Notes: generated from the letters alone by a model not told the origin. Counted from the first letter of the stretch, positions 40,346-52,010 are shown. The stretch is 64,000 nucleotides of DNA from Lucinisca nassula (GCA_963580285.1 OY757017.1:117205527-117269526), one strand, 5' to 3'. Numbers and translations are program-made.

Positions 40346-40412
40346 CACAATAAAAGTGAAGGCAATGATCAGGAATTGATACAATCACCTCATATTCCTC
40401 ATCAGAGACACC
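40346..40412 (-). mobile_element. Naiad 3' tip
   Basis: Only about 65 bp of the extreme 3' end remain (complement of TCAGGAATTGATACAATCAC), 110 bp from the retrozyme fragment. Confidence 0.7.
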
Positions 40413-40599
40413 AAATAAAATGTACGTCTTGTTCGATGTTTGCAAGACCTTTCCAACGATCTTATAATATTTTACCTTGTGACATTGACCTACTTTTTTA
40501 AGACTTGAACATTGACCATACCTTTCGATTGCTTAGTGATACTGCTTTCATAAATAACATGCGCTATCCGGGGGCATCAGCGTTTCACAAACACATCTT

Positions 40600-40806
40600 G
40601 TTAATACTGTAAACATAGGTTTAGGGTGCTCGATAGAACCGCCTCAACTAGAACCGTCTCGTTGAGGCGGTTCTAACGCGTACCCAAAACCTACGTCGGA
40701 GGCGGGTCTAACGAGTACCAACAACCTATGTCTTGGAGCAGAAATAAGGAAAATAATGTATACCCCCGTAAACCCCAGTTTTCTCTATATAGAGTGGGGT
40801 TTAGAG
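40600..40806. mobile_element. MITE-B, truncated and rearranged centre
   Basis: The left end is lost. The palindrome has an extra half-arm (TAGAACCGCCTCAACTAGAA and a second CGGAGGCGGGTCTAACGAG). The right side stops at GTGGGGTTTAGAG, where the next MITE-B begins. Confidence 0.75.
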
Positions 40807-41071
40807 CATTACGATAACTCACCCGTGCGTCATAGTGCATCTTTTACTATCCAAATGCAGAAAATTTATGATATTATTCTTATTTATACTCAAAACATAG
40901 GTTGTGGCTACTCGTTAGAACCTCCTCATTGAGGCGGTTCTAACGAGTACCAACAACCTATATCTAGGAGCAGAAATAAGAAAAATATTGTATACCCCCG
41001 TAAACCCCGGTTTTCTCTACATATAGTGGGGTGTAATGGTATGTTTATTTCACGGACTTGTTCACGTGATG
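40807..41071. mobile_element. MITE-B, complete
   Basis: CATTACGATAACTCACCCG at the left and CACGGACTTGTTCACGTGAT-G at the right. The centre reads CCTCCTCATTGAGGCGG with one arm mismatch. Confidence 0.9.
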
Positions 41072-41182
41072 TATAGATGACCTTACACGAGTGGTCATTT
41101 TATAGGAAAGTTGTGGAATAAGCCTCATAAATTCCGTATGAAATGTGCACGAGTGTAAGATTTTGTTTATCAAATAATGATA

Positions 41183-41534
41183 TTTATCATATGACGTCGC
41201 GTCTGAGAGTGTAATAACGTCATGTATTATTTTCGATAATCCACTAGTGGATTAAATATGCAAATTAGCTAGATACGTCCCGTAACGTTACATGTACGAC
41301 GTCCTTAACGACGTCGCGTTTACTTATGGCGGAATATTGACATTTTTGTAAACAATCGTGAATAAAATGTCATATGATAAATAGAATCTTGCATTCGTGC
41401 TCATGTATTATTGAATTTATTAAACTCGTTGAGGAAAAGGGATAAAATGCTCGGCAAGCCTCGCATTTTATCCCTTTTCCTCAACTCGTTTAATAAATTC
41501 AATAATACATGAACACTCATGTAAGATCCTCTAT
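41183..41534. mobile_element. FB-4 foldback element, copy 1
   Basis: The copy is about 350 bp and is shared almost base for base with 51647-52010. It ends in a 112-bp palindrome (41401-41512) whose arms contain GAATTTATTAAAC and GGAAAAGGGATAAAATGC. TTTATCATATGAC near the start pairs with GTCATATGATAAA near 41370. Confidence 0.85.
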
Positions 41535-42329
41535 GAATATTATACCTGAAGAAGTTCATATGAAAACTTAGGGTTGTCACGGACTGGGTCATGACGTTAC
41601 GCGTAAGACACCATATGTGACCAGATGATTTTATGACATAACCTTATTTTTATCCACTATATTATGACAGCTTGTTTACATAATAAATTCTCAAATGTCT
41701 TAAAGGCCAGTAAACTGTGTAGAATACCCTATTTTAACTTCTTCACTTCTAAAAATATCAGGTTTATGGCAAATTTTGAAATCATCAGCAATATTAGTTT
41801 CCATCGAAAATGTCATAGTTTTGACTTTGGTTTAATACCTGGCAATAAATGTTTAACTTTTATTTCAAACATAAATCAGAGATGCTCGATTCGATATGAA
41901 ATTGCGGCATTGCCTAAGCGTTCTTGTAATATTATATAACAATAGAAACAGAATATGCACCAAGAAAATTGGTTACTTGGTCGAGCAAGTGCGCAATAAA
42001 GACACATATGATTTAGAGAGCATATAGTTAACCCTCTCAATACCATAGGTTGATGCATATAGCTTTTTTAACAGTGTAGGTCCAGATGAAACGGCATTGC
42101 AAGTTAAAATACACCAAAGGGAAAGAAGGATGTACATAATTCATCGTCATTATAACTCAATTACAACAAGCAGAATGCACAAAATCCTTCCCCTCAAAAC
42201 GTCCATCCAAACATTATCGTTGCAAGCTTCCTTATTGCATAGATGCAAAGGCATACGATAACAACTGTGGATACTTGAAACAATTGAACTTGAGGTTAAG
42301 AAGACTTGTCATGAGCGATGTCCTCTCGA
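41535..42329. other. No recognised content
   Basis: A 91-codon plus-strand frame (41664-41939) has no domain I recognise, and nothing around it supports a gene. Confidence 0.4.
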
Positions 42330-42609
42330 CATTACGCAAACATGCCCATACAAATGCACTGTAAACCTTACCGCCGAAAAAAAGGACATTTTTAAGATGA
42401 AAAATTGTGATATTTGTCTCATTTCTGCTCGAAATATAGATTGTGGGCACACGTTAGAAACGCCTCGTCGAGGCAATTCTAACGAGTACCAACAATATAT
42501 ATTTTAGAGCAGAAATAAGAAAAATAAGGTTTACCCCTGTAAACCCCGTTTTACTGTATAAAAGTGGGTTTGAAAGTGGTCAAAACTATATAGGTATGTT
42601 TTCGTGATG
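42330..42609. mobile_element. MITE-A, complete
   Basis: CATTACGCAAACATGCC at the left; TAGGTATGTTTTCGTGATG at the right. The central palindrome has arm mismatches (GAAACGCCTC versus GAGGCAATTC). Confidence 0.88.
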
Positions 42610-42769
42610 GGCATCGGGTGTTGGGCGTCGTCCGAGGTTTACCTATTGGATAACGTTTTCAAAGTAGTATGCTCAATGGATTGATTTCATATCAGGACTG
42701 TTGTTTCATTAGAGGTACCCCTATCACACACGAAACAAATACCAAACTGTCGTTTATTTTAGGTTTATA

Positions 42770-43200
42770 AGGGCAAGGGTTGCGGCCGCGTAAAATCGAT
42801 TTAAGCCCCACAGTGAAATTCTTTTCACTGACCGTTCCAAGGCGGTTCTTCTGTCGTGGTTTGTTTTGATATGTTTATCTTTGAGTGTGTCTTTCGTTTA
42901 TATCGTTTGTTTTGGATAGCCAATTGGCCGTTTTGTGGGAAAGTAAGTATCGTTACGGCTTACCGCTATTGATGTTTCCATTGAGTTCTAGTAATTTTAA
43001 GTTTGTGTTTCGTTCCATTTAGTGCCTCTGATGTGAGGTGTGGGTTAATTGTATCGACTCCTACTCATTGCCTTCTCTTCTGTTTCACAGTGTGTGTATC
43101 GTTTATATCTTTTTGTTTTGGGTAGCCAATTGGCCATTTTGTAGGAAAATAACTTTCCTTTTGGCTTTCCGCTATTGATGCCCCATTAGGGTCTGGTTAT
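42770..43200 (+). mobile_element. Two tandem Naiad 3' UTR pieces
   Basis: The first (42770-43080) runs from GGGCAAGGGTTGCGGCCGCG to the 3' tip CCTTCTCTTCT. The second (43080-43200) starts in the middle of the UTR at GTGTGTATCGTTTATATC and stops at GGGTCTGGTTATTTCA. Confidence 0.8.
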
Positions 43201-43204
43201 TTCA

Positions 43205-43520
43205 AGGCAGAAGTGGAGGCAATGATCAGGAATCGGTACAATTAACCAACAGCTCATATCGGAGACACCAAAGGGAAAGAAACACAAACATGAAACAACA
43301 TACCCGAATGGAAACATCAACAGCGGAAAGCCAAAAGGACAGTTACTTTCCGACAAAATTGCCAATAGGCTATCCAAAATAAAATAATATAAGCGACACA
43401 AACACTAAAAAGACAAACCATACCAAAAATAAACCGCGACAGAAGAACCGCCTTGGAACGGCCAGCGGAAACGAATTCCACTGGGTGCTTAAATCGATTT
43501 TAGGTGGCCACAATCCTCGC
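43205..43520 (-). mobile_element. Naiad 3' UTR, inverted to the previous piece
   Basis: From the 3' tip (GCAGAAGTGGAGGCAATGAT on the plus strand) to the GGCCACAATCCTCGCCC segment, where a plus-strand piece takes over. This creates a local inverted arrangement. Confidence 0.82.
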
Positions 43521-43865
43521 CCAAGTTTGTGTTTCTTTCCCTTTGGTGTCTCTGGGTTAATTCTATCGATTTCTGACCATTGCCTTCACTCAAATTTTCA
43601 GGTCCATATGAATTTGACTGTTGGTATTCCTTTGCTCAAGCATTTCATTTATTTATTTCTTGCTGTCAAGTTGTCACCATTGGTTTATGTCTGTGGTTGT
43701 TTGAATTTTGTATTCTAGGAGATATGCATTGATGAGTCAGGAAGCTTTCATGTGGACTGAACAAATTATTGTCTAAATCGCGACGGAACACGTAAGGGTG
43801 AAAATTGTGACAGCCTGAGATCGATTAAATGCCCGTAGTGAAATACTTCCACTGACCGTTCCAAA
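43520..43865 (+). mobile_element. Scrambled Naiad 3' UTR pieces
   Basis: 43520-43610 is the extreme 3' tip (TTTGTGTTTCTTTCCC onward). 43615-43865 resembles the earlier UTR (CTGTTGGTATTCCTTTGC to CCACTGACCGTTCCAA), with small rearrangements. Confidence 0.75.
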
Positions 43866-44390
43866 GTAGAAGTAAAACAAAGATCAGGAATTGATACAAT
43901 TAACTTACTCCATCCATAAAAGACACCAAAGGGAAAGAAATACAAACATTAAGCGACCAGACCATAATGGAAACCTAAACAAAGGAAGGCCATATGGACA
44001 GTTACTTTCCCACAAAATGGCCATATGGCCATCCAAAATTAAAAGACACAAGTGATACACACAGTAAGTAACAAACAACAACATAAATAAATCGCCACAG
44101 AAGAGCCGCCTTGGAACGGTCAGTGGAAAATTTCCACTGGGGGGGCTTAAATCGATTTTACGTGGCCACAATCCTCGCCCTTACTTCCGTCGCGATTTAG
44201 ACAAATAATTTGTTCAGTCCGCATGAAGGCCTCCTAACTCATCAGTGCAACATCTCCGTGAACACAGAAATCAAAGAACCACAGAGGTGAGACAACGGTG
44301 AGGACTCGACAGCAAGAAACCACTGAAATGCTGGAGCAAAAGAAAACCAACAGTTAGACTCCGATGAGCCCGACCAGAGACAGGTGGTTC
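43866..44390 (-). mobile_element. Young Naiad 3' UTR
   Basis: The UTR is almost full length. Its first 168 bp appear identical to 63833-64000, including the CCATATGGACAGTTAC variant, which points to recent copies of one source. Confidence 0.88.
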
Positions 44391-44391
44391 T

Positions 44392-44920
44392 TCTGTCGCG
44401 GTTTATTTTTTATATGATTTGTCTTCGAGTGTCTATATCGCTTATATATTTTGGTCAGGATAGCCAATGGGCCATTTTGTGTGAACATTTTATTTGTTTG
44501 ATTTCAGGTTTAACGTCCCCGTCAACACTGTAAAAGTCATTTTGGAGACGTTGCTTCCAATTTTGTGGGACTTTTATCCGATATTGAGATGAATTGACAT
44601 CTCAAGCCATGTCGCCCAATGAAACCAAAAGGGTTTATTAGCATGGACGGTCTGCCACGCACCGCGGTTCCTGGACAGGCTTAGATCCTCTAAGCGGTTT
44701 ACCAGTACTAGTGTGCGGGCCGGATTTAGCTCTGCGTGGAAGCATCATGCACCCCATATATTTCTTCAAGCCCTATGGGCGGGGGATAAATTTGTGGGAA
44801 CGTAACTGTCCTTTTGACTTTCCGCTATCGATGTTTCCTTTAGGGTCTATTTATTTCATGTTTTTTTTTTCTGTCTCTGACGGGAGGTGTGGATTAATTG
44901 TAATTTGTCTCTTTTTAATA
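44392..44920 (+). mobile_element. Naiad 3' UTR split by SINE-A
   Basis: The first part ends at GCCATTTTGTGTGAAC. The second resumes at AATTTGTGGGAACGTAACTG and runs to the degraded tip TGTGGATTAATTGTAATTTG. Confidence 0.8.
44487..44788 (-). mobile_element. SINE-A, full length
   Basis: Minus-orientation copy with a 13-bp target duplication, ATTTTGTGTGAAC at 44474-44486 and AATTTGTGGGAAC at 44789-44801 (two mismatches). The head region (complement of GCTTCCACGCAGAGCT) and tail are both present. Confidence 0.87.
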
Positions 44921-44964
44921 TAAATACAATTTCTTCGTAGTGCGTGGTTACTATATGGTGAAAC

Positions 44965-45011
44965 ATGGAAGTGAGTACTAAGACCAGGAACCGATACAAT
45001 TACCAGACTCC
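44965..45011 (-). mobile_element. Naiad 3' tip scrap
   Basis: About 45 bp (TGGAAGTGAGTACTAAGACC to ACCAGACTCC) resemble the extreme 3' end and abut a MITE. Confidence 0.55.
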
Positions 45012-45283
45012 CATCACATGACCAAGTCCGTGAAATGAAAACCCCTACACCCAACTTTATATAGAGAAAACGGGGGTTTACGGGGGTATACATTTTTTCC
45101 TATTTCTGCTCCAAGACATAGGCTGTGGGTACTCGTTAGAACCGCATCCATGAGGCGGTTCTAACGAGCACCCTCAACCTATGTTTTAAACATTTATAGC
45201 AAAATACCAATGGTTTTCATTAGAAATAGCCATTTTGGAGATGTGAAAAATGCACTATGTCGCACGGGTGTGTTATCATAATG
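45012..45283. mobile_element. MITE-B, complete
   Basis: CATCACATGACCAAGTCCG at the left, ACGGGTGTGTTATCATAATG at the right, central arms GTACTCGTTAGAACCGC and GCGGTTCTAACGAGCAC. Confidence 0.9.
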
Positions 45284-45289
45284 GAAGTG

Positions 45290-45930
45290 AAACAAACACC
45301 ACCATGAAACAGCTTCACTATAATGGTAACGTCACAAGAAGCAAAAAACCAAAATGGAAAATTACTTTCCAACAAAACGGCCAAACGGCTATCCAAAATA
45401 CATAGTATAATAATTATACAACACAACAGAAGAACCGTCTTGCCACGGGCAGTAGAAAGTTTGTTATTTTCCGGTGTTCGGGGCTTGCTTTGATTTTACG
45501 TGGTCACTATCCACTCCCTTTGTGCTGGAGTCGTTTAGACAAATAATTTGTTCAATCCGCATGAATGATGTCTAAGTAATGAGTACAACATCTCCGAGGA
45601 TATTAACATCAAACGAATACAGAGATAAAACAACGAAGAAGACTGGACAGCATGAAATAGCTGAAATGCCTGGGGCAACAGAAAACCAACAGAAATACAC
45701 CAGTGCCCAACCCCACATAGAGCACAGAAGCCATCAGGTACCAACCGACATTATACGTCTTTAGGCCGGAGTTGTCAAAGGGTCTGAGGCTCAATATTCT
45801 AACGTGCAATCAAAGAGGGAACATCAAGTATAGTTATCAACTGATGTTGGGTTAACTGCAGTCTGTCATATAACCGAAGAATGATTTTACAAACAGGGTC
45901 TGTTATGAATTAAGTAGCAATAAAGTGCAA
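45290..45930 (-). mobile_element. Diverged Naiad 3' end with RT tail
   Basis: The order matches the Naiad 3' UTR and the last RT codons, but substitutions are dense throughout (for example GGCCAAACGGCTATCC). It belongs to an older wave of insertion. Confidence 0.7.
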
Positions 45931-45965
45931 GTTCCGATAGTCATAGTTACAGTAAATTACCAATG

Positions 45966-46231
45966 CATCATGATGACAAATCCATGAAACGAAGACCCCT
46001 CTAAAACCACACTTTATATAGCGAAATTTGGGGTTTCAGAGGGTATCCATTATCAGCCTTATTTTTGCTCAAAAATATAGACTGTGAGTACTCATTAGAA
46101 CCGCCTCCTTGAGTCCGTTCTAACGAGCACTCATAATCTATGTTGAAGCAGAAATAAGAAAGTACCTAGTATTTGTCATTTCTGACAACATGTTGGATGC
46201 CATTATTTCACATGGACATGTTTTCCTAATG
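45966..46231. mobile_element. MITE-C
   Basis: Starts CATCATGATGACAAATCC, contains GAAACGAAGACCCC and ends CATGTTTTCCTAATG after TGCCATTATTTCACATGGA. The palindrome is GTACTCATTAGAACCGCC and GTTCTAACGAGCAC. Confidence 0.8.
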
Positions 46232-46590
46232 TAAATGAAGAGAACGACCTCAAACATCCAAAGAGGCTCCATTAAAGGTATCGAGATATTTTCAATTGAA
46301 AAACTATCAGCATGTTTGGACAGTGAACAGCTATTACAAAAACATTTGATTTATTCCGTTTAAGCTCTCAAATATGGACTCATGCATATAAAGAGACAAA
46401 CTTGTATTCTCGATAAAAATGGCTATTGACGAAAAATTGTTGCTACCCCTTGTCATAGTAACAACACAGAAATGACGGAGTTGAAGCTGAAAAAGGTTCA
46501 TAATCAACATCGATTTATTTCATCCTAGCCAACTATTCTTCAGCCATGACTATCCTTTTTGTGTGCTATTAAGAGAGGATATATTGTAAA
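46232..46590. other. No recognised content
   Basis: Spacer without recognised features. Confidence 0.4.
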
Positions 46591-46925
46591 ATGGAACTGA
46601 CGGCAATAATCAGGAATCGATACAATTAACCCACACCGCCCATCAGAGACACCAAAGGGAAAGAAACACAAATAGAAATAACTAGACCCTAACAGAAATA
46701 TTAATAGAGGAAAGCCAAAAGGACAGTACTTTCCCACAAAATGTCCAATTTTCTATCCAAAACAAAAATATATGAGCGATACACACATTCAAAGATGAAC
46801 TATAACAAAAATAAAACGTGACAGAAGAACCGCCTTAGAACGGTCGGTGAAAAGTATTTGGTGGGTGGGAGTCGTAAATCGATATTACGCGGGCGCAATC
46901 CTAACGTTTGTTTTGAGACTAATTT
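46591..46925 (-). mobile_element. Naiad 3' UTR
   Basis: From the 3' tip (complement of GGCAATAATCAGGAATCG) to the GGGCGCAATCCT segment, older sub-lineage. Confidence 0.82.
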
Positions 46926-47230
46926 GGTGTCATTCATCGTCTAATGGCCCTATTGCAACCCATATTAAATGAATGAAAATAGGATTCGTGTAATATATTT
47001 CGATACTTCTTACACAGGTATATAATCATAAAACATGTCAAGTTTAACTTCATTTATTGTGGTAGTCATGGCCTATTTTTATTGTGGCAGTGTGTGTGTG
47101 TGAAATGCTTTCTTCCTGGTGAGAATGGCCCCTGGACAAGGGCATCTGTGTCGTGCTGATTTAGTGTTTCAGGGTTTGCCAGGACATCGCAAGATGATGG
47201 CAAGGGTTTCAGCTGTAAGATGAACATACT
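46926..47230. other. No recognised content
   Basis: A short (TG)n tract at about 47091 is the only feature. Confidence 0.4.
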
Positions 47231-47240
47231 TCATATTAAC

Positions 47241-47519
47241 CGGCACCCGCCCGTCGGGGCTTGACGAAATAGATGGGCTGCATGACGCTTCCACGCAGAG
47301 CTGAAACCGACCCGCACACGAGTACTGGTAAACCGCTTAGAGGATCTAAGCCTGCCCAGGCAAAGCGATGCGCATCGGACTGTCCATGCTTATAAATCCT
47401 ATTGGTTTCATTGGGCGGCAGGGCTTGAGATGTCATTTCATCTCAATGCCGAGTAAAAGTCCCATAAAATTGGAAGCAATGTCTCTAAAATCAAATAAAA
47501 CAAACAAATAAACAAAACG
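47241..47519 (+). mobile_element. SINE-A, reference copy
   Basis: Complete copy from CGGCACCCGCCCGTCGGGGC through ACCGACCCGCACACGAG, GGTAAACCGCTTAGAGGATC and GGAAGCAATGTCTC to AAATCAAATAAAACAAACAA. A 10-bp duplication, TCATATTAAC, lies at 47231-47240 and 47520-47529. The GTTGACGGGGACG part of the tail has been lost here. No canonical tRNA A/B boxes were recognised at its 5' end. Confidence 0.88.
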
Positions 47520-47587
47520 TCATATTAACAAAACATAAGGAATGAAAAAAGCTTTGAAATGACATCGAAATGTATAGCATCGCCTTG

Positions 47588-47776
47588 CATTCCGAAAACA
47601 CACCTATTCAATTTACCACCAAAAACAAAATGAAAATTTTCAATTAAATAATAAATCTGATATTTTCATATTATGCTCAAAACAATGATTAAGTGCACTC
47701 GTTAGAATCGTCTCGCCTTACTTTATAAAAGTGGTATATGAGAGGGTCAAAATTATGTAGGCGTGTTTTCGTTATG
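47588..47776. mobile_element. MITE-A, centre mostly deleted
   Basis: CATTCCGAAAACACACC at the left and GGCGTGTTTTCGTTATG at the right. Only part of the left palindrome arm remains (GCACTCGTTAGAATCG). Confidence 0.78.
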
Positions 47777-47829
47777 TCAAAACCGTGTGCTGCAATGACG
47801 TCTTTCATACGTAAAGAACTAGCATTTTA

Positions 47830-48252
47830 CACAAAAATATGAATTTTCGGTATTCCCTTTTTGCTACTACCAGGACAGATTGTGAGTGCTTATAACCGCC
47901 CCATTGAGCCTGCTCTAACGAGTACACACAATTTACGCTTTGACCAAACAGGCGAACATAATGTTTACCCTTGTAAACCCCGCTTATCATCACGATAACA
48001 AGTCCATGAAACGAAGACCTCACTAAGCCCCACTTTATATAGACAAAAGTGGGGTTTATGGGCGATACATTATCTGCCTTATTTTTGCTCAAAAACATAG
48101 ATTATGGGTACTCGTTAGAACCGCCTCATTGAGGCGGTTCAAACTAGCTCCCACAGCAGAAATAAGAAAGATGTTATCATTTTTTACTTATATTTGTTAT
48201 TTCTGACACCATGTTGAGGACCATTATTTCACATGAACATGTTTGTCTAATG
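47830..48252. mobile_element. MITE-C within an older MITE fragment
   Basis: A worn fragment (47830-47987, GTGAGTGCTTATAACCGCCC) stops at CCCCGCTTAT. A MITE-C begins there (47988, CATCACGATAACAAGTCC) and runs to GTTTGTCTAATG at 48252. The right palindrome arm of the MITE-C is shortened. Confidence 0.75.
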
Positions 48253-48317
48253 GTACTTACAAGGGCAATTACAATAAGGACTTTTTAACGTGATATCCCG
48301 CGGAATGCGACTTCCTG

Positions 48318-48554
48318 ACAATATGAAAACACGCCTATACAAATGCATTGTAAACTTCACGGCCGAAAAAACAACAGGAAAATTGTAAGATGAAAGAAAT
48401 GTAATCTCTTTCCTATTTCTGCTCAAAATAGAGACTGCGGGTATATTTTAGAGCAGAAATAAGACAATTACGGTTTAAGCCCTGTAAATCCAAGTTTTAC
48501 TATATAAAAGTGGGTGTCGAGGGTTCAAAATTATATAGGCGTGTTTTTGTGATG
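48318..48554. mobile_element. MITE-A, centre partly deleted
   Basis: AATATGAAAACACGCCTATA at the left and GGCGTGTTTTTGTGATG at the right. The palindrome keeps only GAGACTGCGGGTATATTTTA. Confidence 0.75.
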
Positions 48555-48625
48555 TTCGTTTCCTATCACGTTTTCTCTGTCTCTCAGAAAACCAATTCCT
48601 TTACATGTACATATTCATCAAAATA

Positions 48626-48910
48626 CATTGCGATAAAAGACCTGTGCGACTAGTGCAATTGTCCTTATCTAAAATATGGCTACTTTTCGGATGAAAATCG
48701 GTGATACTTTTCTTACATGCATTTATATAGCAAACATAAGTTGCGGGTGCTCGTTAGAACCGCCTCATTGAGGCGGTTCTAACGAGTACCCACAACCTAC
48801 GTCTTGGTGCAGAAATAAGCAAAATATTGTACACCCCCGTAAACCCAAGTTTGCTCTATACAAAGTGGGGTTTAAGGGGGTGTTCATTTCACGGACTTAT
48901 TCACTTGATG
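48626..48910. mobile_element. MITE-B, complete
   Basis: CATTGCGATAAAAGACC at the left and CACGGACTTATTCACTTGATG-like at the right. The central palindrome GTGCTCGTTAGAACCGCCTC is perfect. Confidence 0.88.
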
Positions 48911-49570
48911 AGAAGTGAATACCTAACCTCTCATCGAAGACACCCAAGGAAAAGCAACAACGATACTAGCAACATTTTCAAAGCAACTTTTTCAAATAAC
49001 ATCGCAAAACTACAAAGAAATCAACATTGCCGATTTAGTTTTAATAAGCAAAAAATAGCATTTTAATAAAAACAAGATAAAATAAATAAATAAATAAAAT
49101 ACTTGAAATAAAAAAATAAGTTGAAGTATAAGGATTTCCCGTCCAGCCAGTCTCGTTTTGGTTTTGACAACGCCAACTATTTTTTAACTTTGGCGGGCCT
49201 TGTCAAAAATTTGTAATAATATATCTTATAGGTTATTCTATCAGAGTGCTGTGATCCTATTGGTTAATGCTGTAATACATAGAAAATGTATAGAGAAAGA
49301 GAAAAAAATAAGACAGTTATTTTGTAGATTGGAAAGCGAGTGGTAAACCATCGAGGAACTTATTTAGGATTTGCCATATTAAATTATTGAAAACAAGTTT
49401 TAACCTGGATTGCCAGTTTGAAGTCTTGAACATTGTTACATCGATTTATTGTTGTTGTATAAGGGAACTTTTGTTTAGTATATGTGGATTACCACAAGGG
49501 ACAAAATAAAACACAGAAAACTTCTTGTTATCTTCCTTTATGCCGAAAACTACTGTATAACACTTGCCAA
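48911..49570. other. No recognised content
   Basis: AT-rich spacer with an (AAAT)n tract near 49080. No frame with a recognisable domain. Confidence 0.4.
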
Positions 49571-49574
49571 TATT

Positions 49575-51410
49575 GTCAATATTTAATAAATCATACAAAT
49601 ATCTAGAAGTCGAGCTGAACGCTTCAGTGATTTCAGATTGGTTTTCAACAGAAAAGGGACTTCAAGAAGTCTCTTTCTTAACAAATTAGCCACAAGGGGT
49701 GGGCAATTTGTACCGATCGGAATACCCACAATTGCCTAAATAACTTGGCACCAAATCTTATGTAAATATTGTCAAGTAGAAAGGTGAGAGTTTCACACAC
49801 TTTCTGACATGACCATAAAGTATAATTTTTATGCTCTTCAGAAGTGAAAAAAGCACCTCTTCCATTACATGCAAGGTAGAGGGAGTCTTCCCCATTTTAC
49901 AAATGTCCATTCAATTAAATCATTAAGTTTTTCTCTTATAAGATTATGAGGAAGTGTAGTGTAAAGGTGCTCAAAAGTAAATAGACTTGAAGTACGAACA
50001 CGTCTGGATTTCAATTTATTTAAAACTTGGTTAGAATTTTTTTATAGAACAAAAACAGATTGCTACCTGATCTTTCAAAGACTTTCCCGCAATATATAAC
50101 CACATGGCAGTACAACATGATGCTAATAATTAGGAGAGTTCAGTGGTGGTAGAAGAGCTTGAATTTGCAATACACCGTGCTTTATATTGTCTTTTACGAA
50201 GTTTAGGTAACCAATATAACGTAGGATGCTTGTATTGGCCCTCTGTAACACATACAGCAAACTTGGTGGCTGAATGACAAATGTGGTCATCAACTCAGTG
50301 AAGTTCATTGGCCTTAGTACCACCAAGTTCTTGCTGAAGGGTGTTAACATAGTGGAGCCGTCAAACAACGACCACATTGTTAGCAGCCTTATCTGATGGA
50401 GCCAAAACAAACGTCTTATGAAATTCCTGAATACTTAGTTTAAGTTGACGTGAAGACGTCTTTGGTTTAGGAGGTAATAAGTTCGTATATTGAGAGTAGA
50501 AAAAATGCGTTTGTTCACTAGTTTCAGAATGCTAAGTTATCATTCTTTGAGAGCTTTATGCTCAACATACTCTCGTTTACACCATCGATTACTGAATCCA
50601 TTTAAAACAGCAGATATTTCATATCTACACATATTGAAATCAATCTTAGAAGGAAATCGATATTTCAGTCCTTTAAAAATTATATTTCGTATCCTAGAAT
50701 CAGGAATAATTGTTAAATTGTCAGTAATAATATGGCCAGCAGCAGGATAGCAATACAATGAATTTTTACAATCACAAGTATTAGGAGTGTTAGTTTCAAT
50801 ATCAAGATCAGAAACAAGTTTATTGAAATTAAAAAAAAAATAGATATAACAGGTTTATTGTATGTATAGCAAATTGTCGGTGTTTCAGTATTGCGAAAAT
50901 AAGCAGAAATGGATGAAATCACCGAACTGTCCCGGAAGATACTAGGTAAATCTATAAAATTCAAACCCTTATTAATGAAGGATATTTTGATGTAATGACT
51001 TTCTGATTTATTTCAGAATCGATTAAAGGACGAAAAGCATGCTGAGTATATCCTCTAGTTAAAAGAGCAGCATCGTATAACTGATTAGAACTTTCGTAGA
51101 ATTTGTTCGCCTCGATGTCCAGAATACGTAATACAGAAATGCGTAATGAACTTAGAAATGCAAGCATTGAGTGGCGTTCATGATTCAATAATATTATGGT
51201 CAGTCACTTTAGCCTGGTATTGTTTCTTTTTAAAGCACGTAATTTAAGTTTCAAATTGCCGTTTTTCTTGTTTCCGTGCGATCTAGTTGTACGTCTTCGA
51301 CAGTCCAGAAGCGCGAAAATATCAAACTCGGGCATTTTAGATATATTACCCTCATGATAAATGTTGTCAGCTGGTTCGGGGCTGAAATTGAAGCAAGAAA
51401 ACAATCGCAC
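49575..51410 (-). pseudogene. Second large Naiad copy, RT and endonuclease C-terminus
   Basis: The minus strand runs from RSHGNKKNGNLKLKLRA (end of the endonuclease domain) through NNTRLK-UGA-LTIILLNHERHSM (UGA at 51204-51206). It continues with SVLRILDIEANKFYESSNQL and the CRYEISAVLNGFSNRWCKRE segment to NNVVVV-UGA-RLHYVN (UGA at 50361-50363). The RT then passes LPHNLI up to the YLDD region near 49600. Frameshifts and deletions are frequent. The 3' end of the element is missing. Both UGA codons occupy the same positions as in the 22-25 kb copy. Confidence 0.85.
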
Positions 51411-51479
51411 GCAGATTCCTCTAAACAGCGTAATAAAATAGAATAAAATAGGATTTTATTTACTGCGCAGCTATACTTA

Positions 51480-51630
51480 TAAGGGTTAAAGGAAAGCAAA
51501 TACAAACAAATATTACAAATACAATCACAGAAAAAGAATTTCATGGTTATATGAAACTTGAAAACAAAAAATATTAAACCACAAGAGTCATGCTTAAAGA
51601 GCCCGACATATTTCAAAATTCATGTCATGA
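51480..51630. repeat. Unnamed repeat, also at 52262-52440
   Basis: ATTACAAATACAATCACAG, a TATGAAACTTGAAAAC segment and GTCATGCTTAAAGAGCCCG recur at 52262-52440 in the same order. No ends or coding capacity were recognised. Confidence 0.6.
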
Positions 51631-51646
51631 AATTAATAAAACATTC

Positions 51647-52010
51647 TTTATCATATGACGTCGCGTTTGAGAGTGTAATAACGCCATGAAATATTTTCGA
51701 TAATCCACTAGTGGATTAAATATGCAAATTAGCTAGATACGTCCCGTAACGTTACATGTACGGCGTGCTTAACGACGTCGCGTTTACTAATGGCGGAATA
51801 TTGATATTTTTGTAAACAATCGTGAATAAAATACGTTTTAAATGTCATATGATAAATAGAATCTTGCATTCGTGTTCATGTATTATTGAATTTATTAAAC
51901 TCGTTGAGGAAAAGGGATGAAATGCTCGGCACAGCCTCGCATTTTATCCCTTTTCCTCAACTCGTTTAATAAATTCAATAATACTTGAACACTCATGTAA
52001 GATCCTCTAT
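51647..52010. mobile_element. FB-4 foldback element, copy 2
   Basis: Nearly identical to 41183-41534 throughout, including TCCACTAGTGGATTAAATAT and the terminal long palindrome. Confidence 0.88.

Noticed and set aside
41664..41939. 91-codon frame as a gene
   Set aside because: The composition looks random, it lies between repeats, and no recognisable domain or signal is present.
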